Positions 22,226 through 33,570 are shown, counted from the stretch's first letter. The stretch: DNA of 64,000 bases from Acacia acuminata (GCA_019022655.1 JAFJYI010000014.1:5766001-5830000); one strand, 5' to 3'. A program made the numbers and translations. The notes: generated by a model from the letters alone, not told the origin.

Positions 22226-23091
22226 TCACATACACGAAATTTACGTGTGGTTATAACAACAGTGCAACCCATCTGATTATTAGCAACAGGGATCCCTATG
22301 TCCATAAAATCAAGCTTCTCCCATACGTCATCCAGAATAATCAAAAACCTTTCTCCGTTGGTCAATCTCATGAACAAGCGTCTAGCTCTCTCAAGTTTCT
22401 CTTCCTCTTTCAATTCAAAACTTAGTTGTTCGGCAATCTGTCTTTGAATTTTTCTTACATCATAGGTATTAGACACAACCACAGAGTACTTTGTCAAAAA
22501 AATCTCTGCTTCTCTGCCCACTTCTTTTACCAAAGTTGTTTTCCCAGATCCTCCCATGCCATACAATCCTATCATATGATTCTTATCATACTTAAGTGCC
22601 GTCAGAAGATCATCATAAACTACCTTTCTACTGTCAAAGTGCACAAAATCTTGTGAAGAAAAGTAGTCCATACCTTTTAGTGTAGCAAGTCGAGAAAACT
22701 CTAAGAATTTAACTTGATTGTGCTTTTTAATTTCATTAGTCTTCTGTTCAATCTGCTTTGCCAAATTATAACGACGAATCAAGTTTGGGCAGCGCTCAAG
22801 ACAAGATGTCTTATTTCTTTTCTTTGTATTCCCTTGCAAATCCACCACTTCTGCCATCAAAAAGTCTGCTTTGTTCAACCACTCCTCAACTTCATGGACA
22901 ACCTTATGAGTTTTCTTTCTAGCATCTTTAGCACGATCTTGAACCACTTGAATTTGTGATTGCAGGTTCTTTTTTTCTGTTTCAAACTCTTTGACGTATT
23001 TGTTGAAGCGGCAAGGATAACAAGCTTGAAGTATTGCTTCATCTACTAATTTCTCCAGTATAGTAGTCACGACAGAAACAACAGCGTCCAT
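22207..23091 (-). CDS. gene B, CC and first half of NB-ARC
   Basis: The open frame of 294 codons from ATG at 23,091. Residues 1-130 form a coiled coil with VEEWLNKAD near 67, typical of RPS2/RPS5-type CNLs. The P-loop GMGGSGKTT is at 178-186 and kinase-2 LIILDDVW at 250-257. RNBS-B (VVITTRKF) follows at 278-285. The frame then stops at 22,207 because of the 11-bp duplication. The start is supported by gene C and the 12.7-kb copy, which begin at the same place. A TATATAT box lies 28-34 bp upstream. Confidence 0.9.
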   Translation of the reverse strand: MDAVVSVVTTILEKLVDEAILQACYPCRFNKYVKEFETEKKNLQSQIQVVQDRAKDARKKTHKVVHEVEEWLNKADFLMAEVVDLQGNTKKRNKTSCLERCPNLIRRYNLAKQIEQKTNEIKKHNQVKFLEFSRLATLKGMDYFSSQDFVHFDSRKVVYDDLLTALKYDKNHMIGLYGMGGSGKTTLVKEVGREAEIFLTKYSVVVSNTYDVRKIQRQIAEQLSFELKEEEKLERARRLFMRLTNGERFLIILDDVWEKLDFMDIGIPVANNQMGCTVVITTRKFRVCEWVSCG

Positions 23092-23118
23092 TGCCTTGTA
23101 ATCACAATGTAACCCAGC

Positions 23119-23125
23119 TATATAT
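23119..23125 (-). promoter_or_regulatory. TATA box close to gene B start
   Basis: CCATATATAG on the minus strand lies 28-34 bp before the ATG. The same box precedes gene C (54,795-54,803) and the truncated copy near 12,735. If used, the 5' UTR would be nearly absent. Alternatively it lies in a 5' UTR intron whose acceptor is just before the ATG. Confidence 0.5.
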
Positions 23126-25560
23126 GGTGATTAAACAACTTTAAAGTGCTGTACTCGAAAAATAAATAATTGGCATTTGAGTTAATTGAACATAGAATTA
23201 TATGGAGAAACTTTAATTGTGGGGAAACTTGTCGTTTGTGTCCCCTGTTCAACTGAACCCCTAAAAGCATTTGTTTGTAGTTTTTGTAAAAACACAATTA
23301 ATGCATATTATGCAATAAATAACGATAGCATATAAACAGGTTGACATGAAGAGATGCATATGGTAATTATAGGAAGGAAAAGTATTTTCAGCTAATACTA
23401 ATAATAATAATTATATAATTAATCATATAATTTCTATAGTTTTGACTCAATTAAAATGTAATTAATTCTCAAGATTTATAACAAAATCTAATGGACTTCT
23501 TTTTGTTTTCCTAAAACTACAAAGACTTTATGTAAGTTTTCAAAACCTACATCACTTTAGTGCAATTTTTAATAGGGTTCCATTAAAGATTATACACTTC
23601 TTATTTTTCAATAACTTTAAATAATTAATTTTGGTACACAGAGATAATTAAAGTTAATAAAATTTAAAGAATAATAAACGCAAACTATTGAGCTATTGAC
23701 TATTTATCCATGAGGATAGTTGGCAAAAATTATATACATACATATATATATATATATAAATTATCCCTCAGGATATTAAATCCCTATCTCATCAAGTTAT
23801 TTTTATTTACGTATTTGAAATATTATTTTAGCCAACTTAGACGTTAAAAATTTTAAAAACTACTAAATAAATATGTTTACATAACAAAAAAAAATTAAAA
23901 GATATGCATTACATTTTTTCAGGTAACCTAAATGATTTTCAAACATCTATTGTTTAAACAGGGGTATTTTAATCCAAAAATATATGACTTTTATGGTCAA
24001 CTACATGTTGAAGGAATGAAAATGAAATCTGAAAAATAGAAGGGACGGTTTGTGTTATATAACTATTGGTTCTAAGAGAGGTTTGTATATGGGTTTTAAA
24101 CATAAAAGGAAATAATTTGTAAGTTAAATAGATTGAAGGTCAATGTATTTTGCTCTAAAATTTAACTCATTAAAATTCAATCTCGGCCATTGAAAGTGTA
24201 ATAAGGAGCAACCAATTATAACACACACATACAAGTTTACCTCTGCGTCCAAGGAAATTAGGAAATTGTGCAAATGTTGGGGTTGGTTAAGGTTCTTCTC
24301 CAAATCTGAAGGCAGCAAGAAACAGAAGCACCAAGTAGTATCAGTAATCTTTCACATATATCACCTTCCAGATGAGAGATATGTATGAAGGAGACTTTGT
24401 GGACCTGATCAATGAATTAGTCAAGTCAAGACTTTTCTCTGTTTTTCCATCTCAAAAGATTATATATATTGAAATAGCAATAAATGAAAAACACAAGAAT
24501 TATTAAAACAAGAGAACGCAGAAGCTTACATCTGTTTCAGGGGAATTCCGAATCTCCGAGCAAGCAACACCCAAAATAGGCAACTAATCAGCATTTTTCA
24601 CTTTGTTCCCCGCCTTGATTTAATGCTTTTCCTCATAATCTTGTTGAACGCAACATTGGATTAGTGGATAATCATATTTCCGTCATTTTTACAAGTATTA
24701 ATACAAAGAAGGAAACAAAATCTCTGTATTAGGTGTCAAAAGATGCTCGACTTCTTATTTGTTTTTAGTTTTGTTTCTTGTTAGTAATTTTTGTGCATGT
24801 ATTTTGTTAGTTGTAACTGTGATCGATGATAATACACAAGATGGAGAACATTATATTGAAAAAGCTTTACCTATAACTTTGTGAGGAAATTCAGCATTAG
24901 ATGGGACTCTGATTCTAGTTCTTCTCCAATCTACCTACAGCTGTGAAACATAAAATAACTATTTTAGAAAATAACGAAGAGATTTCTCAAATTTTGTGGT
25001 CCTCAATCAGCAATGAGTGAAAAAAAAGCATGAACATAAGAAACAAGGCATGGTTAAATAAGTAAAATCCAAACACAAAAATACCTCTTTTTTCTCAGGA
25101 ATTTCGATCTCCGTCTAACCCCAGAAACACAAACACTAGTTTCAGTTCTTCTTTCCCTTTGTTTGGTAGTGATGAGTGATAAGCCTCGTCGCAGTTTCAG
25201 CCAAGTCATAAGAACTAGTTAATTACTCACATTGGCATTTCGAAATTACCTTCTCAGTCTTTCACTCTCAGCACCAATCCAGCGTTAACATATGGAGTTC
25301 TAAAAGAATCTTTATTATCAGAAGGACTCTTGGTGGGTTAGATTTTTCTTATAATCCTTTTCTCATCATCTTTTTCTCATTATCCTTTATAATCTCAAAA
25401 TTATATCTATTCAATTAATATAAAAAGTCACATTATTATTTCAATTTTTTCTCATCTTTTTAATTAACGGCAGATGAGGGATATAAAGAAAAAGATGAGA
25501 AGATGATCATCTTCTCCTCCCTTGGTGCCTAAGCCCAATCCTCACAGCTGTCTTTCACTT
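23126..25560 (-). other. upstream region of gene B
   Basis: AT-rich, no ORF of interest. Blocks at 24,250-24,730 and 24,850-25,140 are conserved in inverted form at 53,460-53,960 and 53,090-53,350 upstream of gene C, and the second also upstream of gene A (7,738-8,040). The blocks may be non-coding 5' exons plus promoter. The stretch near 25,210 is the empty site of the Pack-MULE in the other arm. Confidence 0.5.
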
Positions 25561-26132
25561 TTCATGTCATTTCATGATTCAAGCCAACTCACATAATTTG
25601 AGATAATTGATATTAATAAAAAAAAAATTGAGATAATTGAAACATTTGGTGGACCCTTTCTCCTATTTGAGATCATTGAAATCGATCGAAAGCAATAAAG
25701 GCATAGCATACTTTGCGGGAGAGTTTCTTGCGCTTCAGCATCTATGCTTTACTGAAGAATGGGCTATACTTCTATTTTTAATATTTACTTAATACAAGTC
25801 GTAATTCTTTTTTTCAAAAAAAAAAAAATAATAATAATAACGGAGAGTGTAGGGTCTCTAATGCGCCTCCCTGAAATGCTTACGTTCAATCAAATCATGG
25901 CATTTTCGATTTTTTATGTACTCATAATTTAGTCCATAAAACCTTTTTATCAATAAGATCAACACTTTAGAAAATGCATTCAATATATAAGACAAATACA
26001 AAATAAATCTTCTCATAAGTCAAAGATATCCACCTAGTATTTTTTTATTATTATTATTTTGTATAAGAATTTATTTTGTCTAGATCATTCTCAAACTATA
26101 GGAAAGAAACTTAAATATAAATTCCTTGTATC
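25561..26132. other. non-coding interval
   Basis: AT-rich sequence just beyond the inner end of the left arm. Nothing recognised. Confidence 0.3.
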
Positions 26133-26195
26133 TATTATGTCAAGCTCTTCAATCACACATGGCTACTATGTGTGATTGGAGAACTTGATATAATG
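26133..26195. repeat. near-perfect hairpin
   Basis: Arms 26,133-26,160 and 26,168-26,195 are complementary over about 28 bp with 3-4 mismatches (TTCAATCACACAT/ATGTGTGATTGGA at the tip) and a 7-base loop. It could be a small foldback element or give a small-RNA precursor. No other evidence. Confidence 0.7.
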
Positions 26196-27326
26196 AGTAT
26201 AAGTAACTTGAACTAAGTATTAATGTATTATCCTTAATTATATATATTCTTTTTTGTTAGAATGTGCTTAATTGATATGGTGGAAAGAGATTAGTTATTT
26301 AACGGGATCCCAATAATGGGTGATTCTAGAAGAACAGTACACGTTGTTGATGAACCTCCCTAAATTGATTAAATAACTTAATTCTTGTGATATTATTACC
26401 AGATCATTTATATGTAGTATTAAATTGTGATTATGTAATTTGATGAGACTTTAAAATTAGAATACTACGATTTTTATACATTTGCAACCGTCAATTGATT
26501 GTATCATATTTAGTCTAGACATGTGATATGTAAATACTAAATAGTAGAGAATGAGTAAGAAATTCTCCCATAAATGGTACTTAAAGTTAATTAATCTCAA
26601 GCATAGCAAGACACTACTGAAGTAAAATAATAGATTTCTTACCAACAAACTCTTAGTTGATATAGTAATTAAGTGGTCTCACCTCTCTAAAAAGGAGAAC
26701 ATAAGTTTGAATCCAAATAAGCGCATTTGTTGGGAGAGGTGAAAACCTTTTACGCTATAAGTTCCGAAAGACAAAACTTATATTGTACCCAAAACAATAA
26801 TAGATTTTATGACACTGAATTTTTAATATAATTACATAATTACTTATGATAATGGATGAAAAATTTGTACATTTACTAGTACAAAAAAGGCTTTTAAAAT
26901 CGAACGAAAAACACCTCGTAAAAGACTGGATCTGCGATCGGTCTCGATACGAGCGATCTTAAAAGTCTGTTAATTTGAAGTCCGGATGTGCAACCGATCT
27001 TTAAAAAAATATTCTTAGACCGGACCTTTAAAATACGAGGTCTTAAACGTCATACTTTTAAAATATTAGGTCTTAAAAGTATCTTTCTATCACAAAAAAA
27101 AGGACTTGTAAGACCGGTTGTGAAAACACATTCGGTCTTAAAAGTACTTTTAAGACCGGATATAAAAAACATCCGGTCTTAAAAGTCCCTTCCTTAAAAA
27201 AACAGAAGGGACTTTTAAGACTGGATGTAAAAACACATCCGATTTTAAAAGTACTTTTAAGACTGGATATAAAAAACATCTGGTCTTAAAAGTCCTTTCC
27301 TTAAATAAAGAAAAAAAAACTAGAAA

Positions 27327-27794
27327 TCAGAAATTTGTCGAGGTGAGTAGCATATCAAGGTCATATCCAAAGGCTTTAAGGTGAGCAATCATAGCCTTGT
27401 TCATGGGCAGTGTGCTACACCTTAGTATCTGCAAATTTCACAAACAATTCTCTTAATCAATAACCTTCCTTTTATGATAACACAAAGAAGCTATCTAAAG
27501 AGATTAGCTTAGAGGATTATTGCCTATCGATATCATGTGCGGGAGGACGACAGTGTGCTTGAATCATCTCCTTTGATACAAATCCAACACCACCGTTCCC
27601 ATCCTTCTGGAGGCTTGCATATATTACATCATTTCATCATTCAAGTTAGGCTATCCTGATTCAATGAAGGATGAAAACTTGAGTTCTGTTTGAAATGATA
27701 TTCCAAGTTAGAAACTAACCTGATTCAAGACAGAGTATACTTTGAAACGATCGGGATAATTAGCAACAAGACGGTCTAGTTTTTCTTGCATATG
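27327..27794 (-). pseudogene. captured NADH-cytochrome b5 reductase C-terminal exons
   Basis: Three minus-strand exon pieces. First, 27,794-27,720 with LDRLVANYPDRFKVYSVLNQ and a GT donor. Second, about 27,612-27,523 with a frameshift after PPEGW, then GGVGFVSKEMIQAHC. Third, 27,428-27,327 after a TTTGCAG acceptor, encoding ILRCSTLPMNKAMIAHLKAF and a stop. These match the NADH-binding C-terminal lobe of plant cytochrome b5 reductase, a membrane-associated flavoenzyme that passes electrons from NADH to cytochrome b5. The family's CGPPPM motif reads CSTLPM here, so the nucleotide-binding motif is lost. The N-terminal FAD domain is absent. It is inside the CACTA-like element and keeps introns, so it was captured as genomic DNA. 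Confidence 0.8.
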
Positions 27795-27838
27795 TTTAAA
27801 TATGCAAATTACTATCAATGACAAGCATCAAGATTTAT

Positions 27839-28033
27839 TCATTGGCTGAAAAAAAAAAAAAGAAGAAGAAGAATGCTTGTTACCTTGACAAGAATTACAA
27901 ACTTGGAGAAGCTAGAACCAAAACAAGAGACCATGAGAGCAAAGGAGGTGAGAGCAATTTTCACAGCATTAGAAAATTTGTGAGCGAGGTCCTTGAGATG
28001 AGATGAGACGAAGTTGAAGAGAATATGAGGCAA
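27839..28033 (-). pseudogene. possible second captured exon in the CACTA-like element
   Basis: A 64-codon minus-strand frame with FVSSHLKDLAHKFSNAVKIA and a following GTAACA donor-like site. It is flanked by an AAG-rich simple repeat. No family recognised, and it may be chance. Confidence 0.25.
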
Positions 28034-28673
28034 GATTTACAAGGTTGAAGAGAGGTTCGGAGAATGAAATTCAATTTTTGGCACGAGAAAATAGAAGATT
28101 CATCTTTTAGACTTTTTAGATCGAACTTTTTAAACATCCAGTCTTAAAAGTAAGACTTTTTTATATTTACAAAAATGTCACTGATCATACTTCTTAAATA
28201 GAACTTGTAAAATATGAGGTCTTAAAAGCCTTACTTTTAATACCTCATATTTTACAAGTCCAATCTAAAAAATTCTCTATATATTTATGGAACTATCAAC
28301 GGTCATACTTTTTAGACCTCATCTTCAATAATCCGGTCTAAAAAGTTCTTTATATATTCTGAAGCTACCGAGTTATACTTTTTAGACCTAATTCTTTATA
28401 ATCCGATCTAAAAATTTCTTTATATTTATAAAACTGCCACTAGTCATACTTTTTAGACCGGAGCCTCAATACTCGATCTAAATGAGGCGGTCTTAAAACT
28501 CTTTTTGTACTAATAGTAATTGAATGTTATGATCATCCTTATACAATACACACGTTAGACAAAAAGTTGATAAATAATCAAAAAGTAATGACAAACAACA
28601 ATAAATCAAAAGCAAAGAAGATTATAATAAATCATCATTAGAAAAAAAAAAGAATATAATAGATCATCAACTT

Positions 28674-28868
28674 TGTTATAAAACTAAAAGAAATCTAGGA
28701 TAAAAGAGCAAGAGAAGAAAGAGAATTCCAGAAAAAAAAAAAAAGAGGAATAATTCTTATTTACTTATGTTTTTTGTGTGATTACAATACTTTGTATAGA
28801 GCCTTTATTTATAGAACACCAAGGGTTACGAGTTAATGGATATCCACATAATAAATATATTCATAACA
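28674..28868 (-). repeat. 3' LTR of the decayed copia element
   Basis: 195 bp, read on the minus strand from TGTTATGAATA to TTATAACA, so the ends are the inverted pair TGTTAT/ATAACA. A TATA box (CTATAAATAAAGGC) lies near 28,807. Confidence 0.72.
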
Positions 28869-30720
28869 CTCTCCCTTAGATGTCTATTATGAGTGTGTCT
28901 CATTAAAAAATTTAACTAGGAAAAACCTAGTGGGACAAAAACCTAACCATAGAAAAGAATACACCATTCATTGATACATTGCCTAGTGCTACCTCATTAA
29001 AAACATTTCTACGAAAACCCGTGGGACAAAACTCAAATAAGGAAAAAAGAATACGGCGTGTATTAACTCCACCTTTTAATGACATCATTTTTACTCTCCC
29101 TAATGACAACATAACTTTCAATGTCTTTTCGAGCATATGTTCCTTTTAGCCATAGAGCAATATATTGTTCGTAGTAAAATTATAATGACTACAATATTAA
29201 CATTATCTCTAATATTCTCATTAAGGTACTTCTAGAATATCAAATAATATAGATTTTGCAAAAAAAAAAAAAAAAAAAATCATCTTTGGACATGTTTTTG
29301 GCGTTTTGGATCCTTTAAAGATTCTTACGCAAACTTCATTATTTAGTGAGCCATATGTATAGGCAATATATAACAATATCTAGCATACGCATAATTTTTC
29401 TTTCATAAACTGACTGACCTAATAATATAAACAAAATTATTGTTTCCACCACAAAATCATATATCTCATTATAATCATATTAGACTTGTGAAAATCTTTA
29501 TTTTCACATAAACATACCAAAATACTATCATGTTTCCAATGTTTGACTGCGAGGTCTTTAACTATCATAATATAATCATATTTTCATTGTTTCTTTTTCA
29601 ATTTTTCACTTTTCCTTTTGGCCAATCATCTTCATGTCTACTTCTTATGATATATCTTTATATAATATCCTCATTTGATCACAAGATATTTTTTCAAGAA
29701 AATTGTTGTCGACAATTTTATCTTTTCGGTTCCATTTTTCTGGTTGTGACATGACTTAACAAGATCTATATTACTTTTCAGGTATCTAAACCTCTCTTGA
29801 GGTTTTGCAATTAGTTATTTCTCGTACTCTTCTAGAGTAACTGCCTCCTTAATATGACCATCTTAATTATATCCCCCAATTTATCCGTAATATTTATTTT
29901 TTGGAACCAAATAGTTTCTCATGCTTCGAACATGTCTCACTCGTATTTATGCGATTGGAGCATTTTTAGCTGGAATATGAAATTTAGTAATTCTCATTTA
30001 AGTCGGTTATTCTATCTGGCAAATATTTTATAATATTTCATGAATGCATAGCCTGATGAACTTCTAGTTCATACTTCTATATTTGAGGATATATGCTTAA
30101 TAGTAATAAGGCATTCATTATATTTTCTCTTCCAGCTATTCAATTTCTCCCCTTCATGCTAGAAAAATAATGTCAAATGACAACGGACTAATTATACAAT
30201 ATAACTCTCATAAATCCATTTGTTTCCTTCAAAAACATCCTTTTGTTTAATTCAGAGACAATCGAGAAGAAGGTCCTTACCCAACATTTATTTCAACTTT
30301 CTTTTTATATCCATCTATGTGTATTGCGTGGATTAATAAGCATTGCACATTCAAACATTTTAAGATGGAATTTGTTTGGCTCCTGACCAAAAGCTAATTT
30401 TATCGAGGGAATTTTGTTGGCTTGTATAAATGCTACAATATATAAGATCAAATATACCAACATTGAAATACAAAATTTTGTTCTCATAAAAATTGATACA
30501 GCTATCTATGGAAAATACATGATTTCTAGATTGTTTAATCTGGAAATTGCGCTCTTAATTTATTCAAACATTATTACAAACTTCAAGTTGCAATCTAATA
30601 ATAATCTCACATGTAACTATCTTGTATATGTATCTTTCAAATTTATTGAACAATTGTATGATTTACATACTATTTCAATGGGCCCATTTAATTATGTTTG
30701 ATATACTTTCAAAAATGTAG
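28674..30720 (-). mobile_element. decayed Ty1/copia element with 3' LTR
   Basis: On the minus strand, integrase-like text near 30,305-30,420 (LAFGQEPNKFHLKMFECAM) is followed by the integrase-RT spacer near 29,850-29,990 and RT-like text near 29,300-29,750, all with many stops. A non-coding tail (28,880-29,130) leads to a purine-rich tract (AAGGGAGAG) and an LTR. These match a different copia group from the two elements at the left of the window. The RT active site and RNase H are not recognisable. The 5' end is undefined. Confidence 0.68.
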
Positions 30721-31397
30721 AGATCCATTGCTAATTAAGGCCAATGATATTCTCACAATCAATTTTGTTTGAGAACAAGCGTCAGTAACAATTCTTGAAT
30801 AATATATTGACTATTTATGAAGAATCTTCTAGTTCTTCAATAATGTCAATACGTCATCTTTATTTTTTATAATTTCTTGTATTATATATATGACTCGAAT
30901 GATCAAACAAGTCAAGCCAAAGAATAAATTTATGCGGATCGGTAAACTTACAGTTTCTTTGTAACATATGTGTCAACTAATTGTAAAATTTTTAATTTTC
31001 ATAATAGATTGATTTAAATTATAATCGACATCTATTTTGAGAGATTTACTAGGCTTTATGTAGGAAGTGTATATGAGTATAACTTTTCAAAAATTAGCTC
31101 ACACTTGTACTCTAACAACCATGGATTTCAAATGATTTAGGCTATCACTTTCAAACCCCTTAATGATACCTGAAAAAAAAAAAAAAAAAAAAAAAAACCT
31201 CTTGGATAAATTCATGGGTCATAAATTTCACAATCTATTTTCTTCCACTCAAAAAGAAAATCAATATTAGTTCTTCAGAAACTATATCAATTTTCTTTCA
31301 TATAATTCTTCAAGAACTACCATATAGTATTATATTATTATATAATCTCATTACTCATTAATAATATACTTCAATTTGCTTATATATGCAAAATATA
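30721..31397. other. non-coding interval
   Basis: AT-rich, with a poly-A run near 31,172-31,197. No gene recognised. Confidence 0.3.
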
Positions 31398-31405
31398 GTC
31401 CACCG

Positions 31406-32509
31406 TCACGGAGGGACCCAAGAATTTTACTTACGGGGGGTGAAAATAAAAAATATTATATTATAAATAAAAGTACTTAAAATACGATAAAGACCTAATA
31501 TACAACAAATTGAAAGAAATATATTACAGAAATTAAGTTTATTTCACTTGACTCTTACTCGCATATTTTCATATTATTAAACTTATCTATAATTGAATCG
31601 TACTAAAATTCAAACAATTTCTTTTCAATGTATGTAATCAAAGAATTATTAAGAAATTGGTCTTTCATTCTATTTGAAATCTGTTCTTGATTATCTTCAT
31701 AGTAGAAAAGATCTTTCAATAGTTGTTGTAGAAACTGAAAGATTGAATACAAGTCTAATCACTCTATCAATAAAAGGGTAAATGGTGAACTTTCTAGTTC
31801 TTGCTAGTCCTTGACATAATTCAAATGTAGTTGATAAATTAATGAAATCTGGATGCTTAGAAATGTCAAATTCAAAATGTTGCAACTCCATTTTCAAATG
31901 CAATTTTTTTGTTCGTGAAATCTTTAGAATAAAATTTATCAACAAGTTTGTAAATATTATCACTATTAAATGACTTTTACCTATTTCAAAGCCATGCTCA
32001 AAGCAAGTAATTCAACGGTATTATCGTTGAATCTACTATTTAGTTCTTGCAATTGATAATCAATGGTAGCACAAAAGATATTTACCATATAAAATTTCTC
32101 GTATAGCAAAATCACCTTGTTCATTTCAAGCATGACTTCCCCTTCCGATATATTTTGCACTCATATTTGGAATGTCAATGTCGTGTTTTATGCAAAATTC
32201 TTGAACATGAACGAAGAAAACATTACAACTTGTCTCTCTTAATTTTTGAAATAACTCTTTTATAACTAAAACCAGATGTAAAGCATTTAAAATATCTTGA
32301 GACTATAGAGAGAATAATTAAAGCCCAACCAATTTTAACACAGACTCCGAAGAATAATTAAAGCTCGGACAATTTTAGTATAGAATGTTGTTGTATATTA
32401 AATAAACAATTTTCTATAACCACGATCTGCATTTAACTCTTTAATTTTTTTAGAAAAAAAAAATTAGGGGGGTTGGGGGCCACCCTAGCCCCCTCCTGTG
32501 TCCATCTAT
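31406..32509 (-). mobile_element. hAT-type transposon remnant with 8-bp target duplication
   Basis: Flanked by GTCCACCG at 31,398-31,405 and 32,510-32,517. The ends are GC-rich and of the hAT kind (CACGGAGGGACCCAAGAATT at left; CCACCCTAGCCCCCTCCTG at right). The interior carries the C-terminal end of a TTF-type zinc-finger/hAT transposase on the minus strand. At 1,104 bp it is far shorter than an autonomous element. Confidence 0.78.
31520..31963 (-). pseudogene. hAT transposase C-terminal fragment
   Basis: The frame 31,963-31,697 ends with YPFIDRVIRLVFNLSVSTTT, IERSF, the hAT dimerisation motif of TTF/ZMYM1-like transposases. After a frameshift the tail continues with a stretch like NRMKDQFLNNSLITYIEKK (31,600-31,660). 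The DNA-binding zinc finger and catalytic core are missing or unreadable. Confidence 0.75.
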
Positions 32510-32517
32510 GTCCACCG

Positions 32518-33023
32518 CATATAAAAATATTTATGATCAAAATAGTTTAGAATCACGCCAACAACAGAAAATCTCTTAGGCAACATATTTATGAGAAGTT
32601 TTTATGAAAAACAAATTGTGAGGAAATTTTAATTAATAATATATAGATTAGGCACGCCTTTTCATACATAACAATAAGCCTTAATAAAGAATCACATTAT
32701 TCATGAAGTTTTCCAAAATACCTTACCTTACGCTCTCATTCAAAATTTTGTCCAGCACCTCTTTAACGGGGTTAATGTCAAGGAAAAAAGTTAAAGTTAA
32801 AGGGGAAAAAAGTCACGTGAATTCTTCCCCCAAAGTCAAAAAAACATCCTCACAATAATTCACCTTTAATTCAAAAGATCTCTTACCCTTTTATTTTCAT
32901 AACAGGGAAGAGTAATCGACCAAGAGGCAGGCAATTAGAGAATGGTGGCGTCTCCACTTTCTTTAAGAAAACAAGAATCCATCAACACATGACGTTGATG
33001 TCACGCCTCGCCACAATTATCAT
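32518..33023. other. non-coding interval
   Basis: No gene recognised. A single G-box-like CACGTG lies near 32,815, with no gene in position to use it. Confidence 0.3.
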
Positions 33024-33032
33024 CACAATTTC

Positions 33033-33468
33033 CGATTTGGCTTGCTGCCATCCTTTTCTTAAAACTGCACTGTTTTGATGCAGTTTTAAGAAAAAAATTT
33101 GCCTTTTCTTTTTTAAAAAAAAAAAAAATTTAGGGATACTAATAGATATTGAAAAGATGCTTTAGGATACTGATAGGTATTGAAAAATACTTCATGACCT
33201 TGAAAAATTATTTTAGAATCTTGAAAAAATATTTCACGGTACTGATTGACACTAAAAATATACTTTAAGATATATTTTTTTAAAGATCCTAAAACAATTT
33301 TTCAAAATTATGAAGTATTTTTCAGCTGAAGTATCTTTTTTTTCATACTGTTAGTATTTGAAATTTTTTTTTACAAAAAAAAAAATGAAAAGCAAATTTT
33401 TTTTCTTAAAACTACACTAAAACGACGTAGTTTTAAAAAAAGGTTGGCAATAGGCGTAAGCCAAATCC
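33033..33468. mobile_element. MITE with 9-bp target duplication and a hairpin at each end
   Basis: 436 bp flanked by CACAATTTC at 33,024-33,032 and 33,469-33,477. The ends are CGATTTGGCTTGC and, reverse-complemented, GGATTTGGCTTAC. Each subterminal zone has its own hairpin: TTAAAACTGCA/TGCAGTTTTAA at left and TTAAAACTAC/GTAGTTTTAA at right. The centre is a degenerate repeat of GATACTGATAGGTATTGAAA. A 9-bp duplication points to a Mutator-type mechanism. Confidence 0.8.
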
Positions 33469-33570
33469 CACAATTTCTCATCTCTCCTTTAATTCAAAAG
33501 ATGTTGGCCACTTACTGTATATGGGGTCCTCAAAACATTGCTCTTACATATATTATTTGGCCAAAACATT

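Larger units (their letters stand above)
16378..23091 (-). pseudogene. CNL disease-resistance gene with C-terminal coiled-coil extension (gene B)
   Basis: Most complete CNL of the window, At4g27190/RPS2-like. Exons inferred from splice sites, paralogy with gene C and phase: 23,091-20,148 (CC, NB-ARC, LRR), 19,886-19,166 (LRR), 18,785-18,574, 18,433-18,377, 18,305-18,213, 17,623-17,492 and 17,193-16,378 (coiled coil, stop). Exon lengths keep the frame: phase 0 into exon 2, phase 1 into exon 3, phase 0 afterwards. Defects: an 11-bp tandem duplication at 22,202-22,223 shifts the frame in NB-ARC; a small frameshift lies near 20,360; the exon at 18,433-18,377 has an in-frame stop and no AG acceptor, and its 57-base length would allow skipping. 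Either the gene is newly dead or the first two defects are assembly errors. Family role: intracellular immune receptor. Confidence 0.88.
12550..25560 (+). repeat. left arm of a large inverted duplication
   Basis: Matches 51,240-64,000 in reverse complement, with indels. Anchors: 25,560/51,250, 25,200/53,000, 23,090/54,832, 20,148/56,809, 18,305/58,690, 17,193/60,077, 15,100/63,600 and 14,000/63,990. Exons compared by eye agree at roughly 80-85%. The right arm reaches the window edge, so the arms may be longer. Confidence 0.9.
26874..28515. mobile_element. CACTA-like non-autonomous element with captured gene
   Basis: The left end TACTAGTACAAAAAAGG and the reverse complement of the right end TATTAGTACAAAAAGAG are inverted repeats close to CACTA termini with decayed first bases. 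Both subterminal zones (26,930-27,300 and 28,130-28,500) carry many direct and inverted copies of GGTCTTAAAAGT, the organisation used by CACTA transposases. No transposase is present. The interior holds cytochrome b5 reductase exons. Flanking trinucleotides are not identical, so the target duplication is not confirmed. Confidence 0.68.

Noticed and set aside
20348..23091. Two adjacent genes (CC-NBS and NBS-LRR)
   Set aside because: The two frames are halves of one NB-ARC separated by an 11-bp tandem duplication; the second frame's ATG falls within a domain.
28927..29136. 69-codon minus-strand ORF
   Set aside because: Falls in the non-coding tail before the polypurine tract of the decayed copia element.
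30414..30701. 95-codon plus-strand ORF
   Set aside because: AT-rich frame opposite a decayed copia integrase; no family resemblance.
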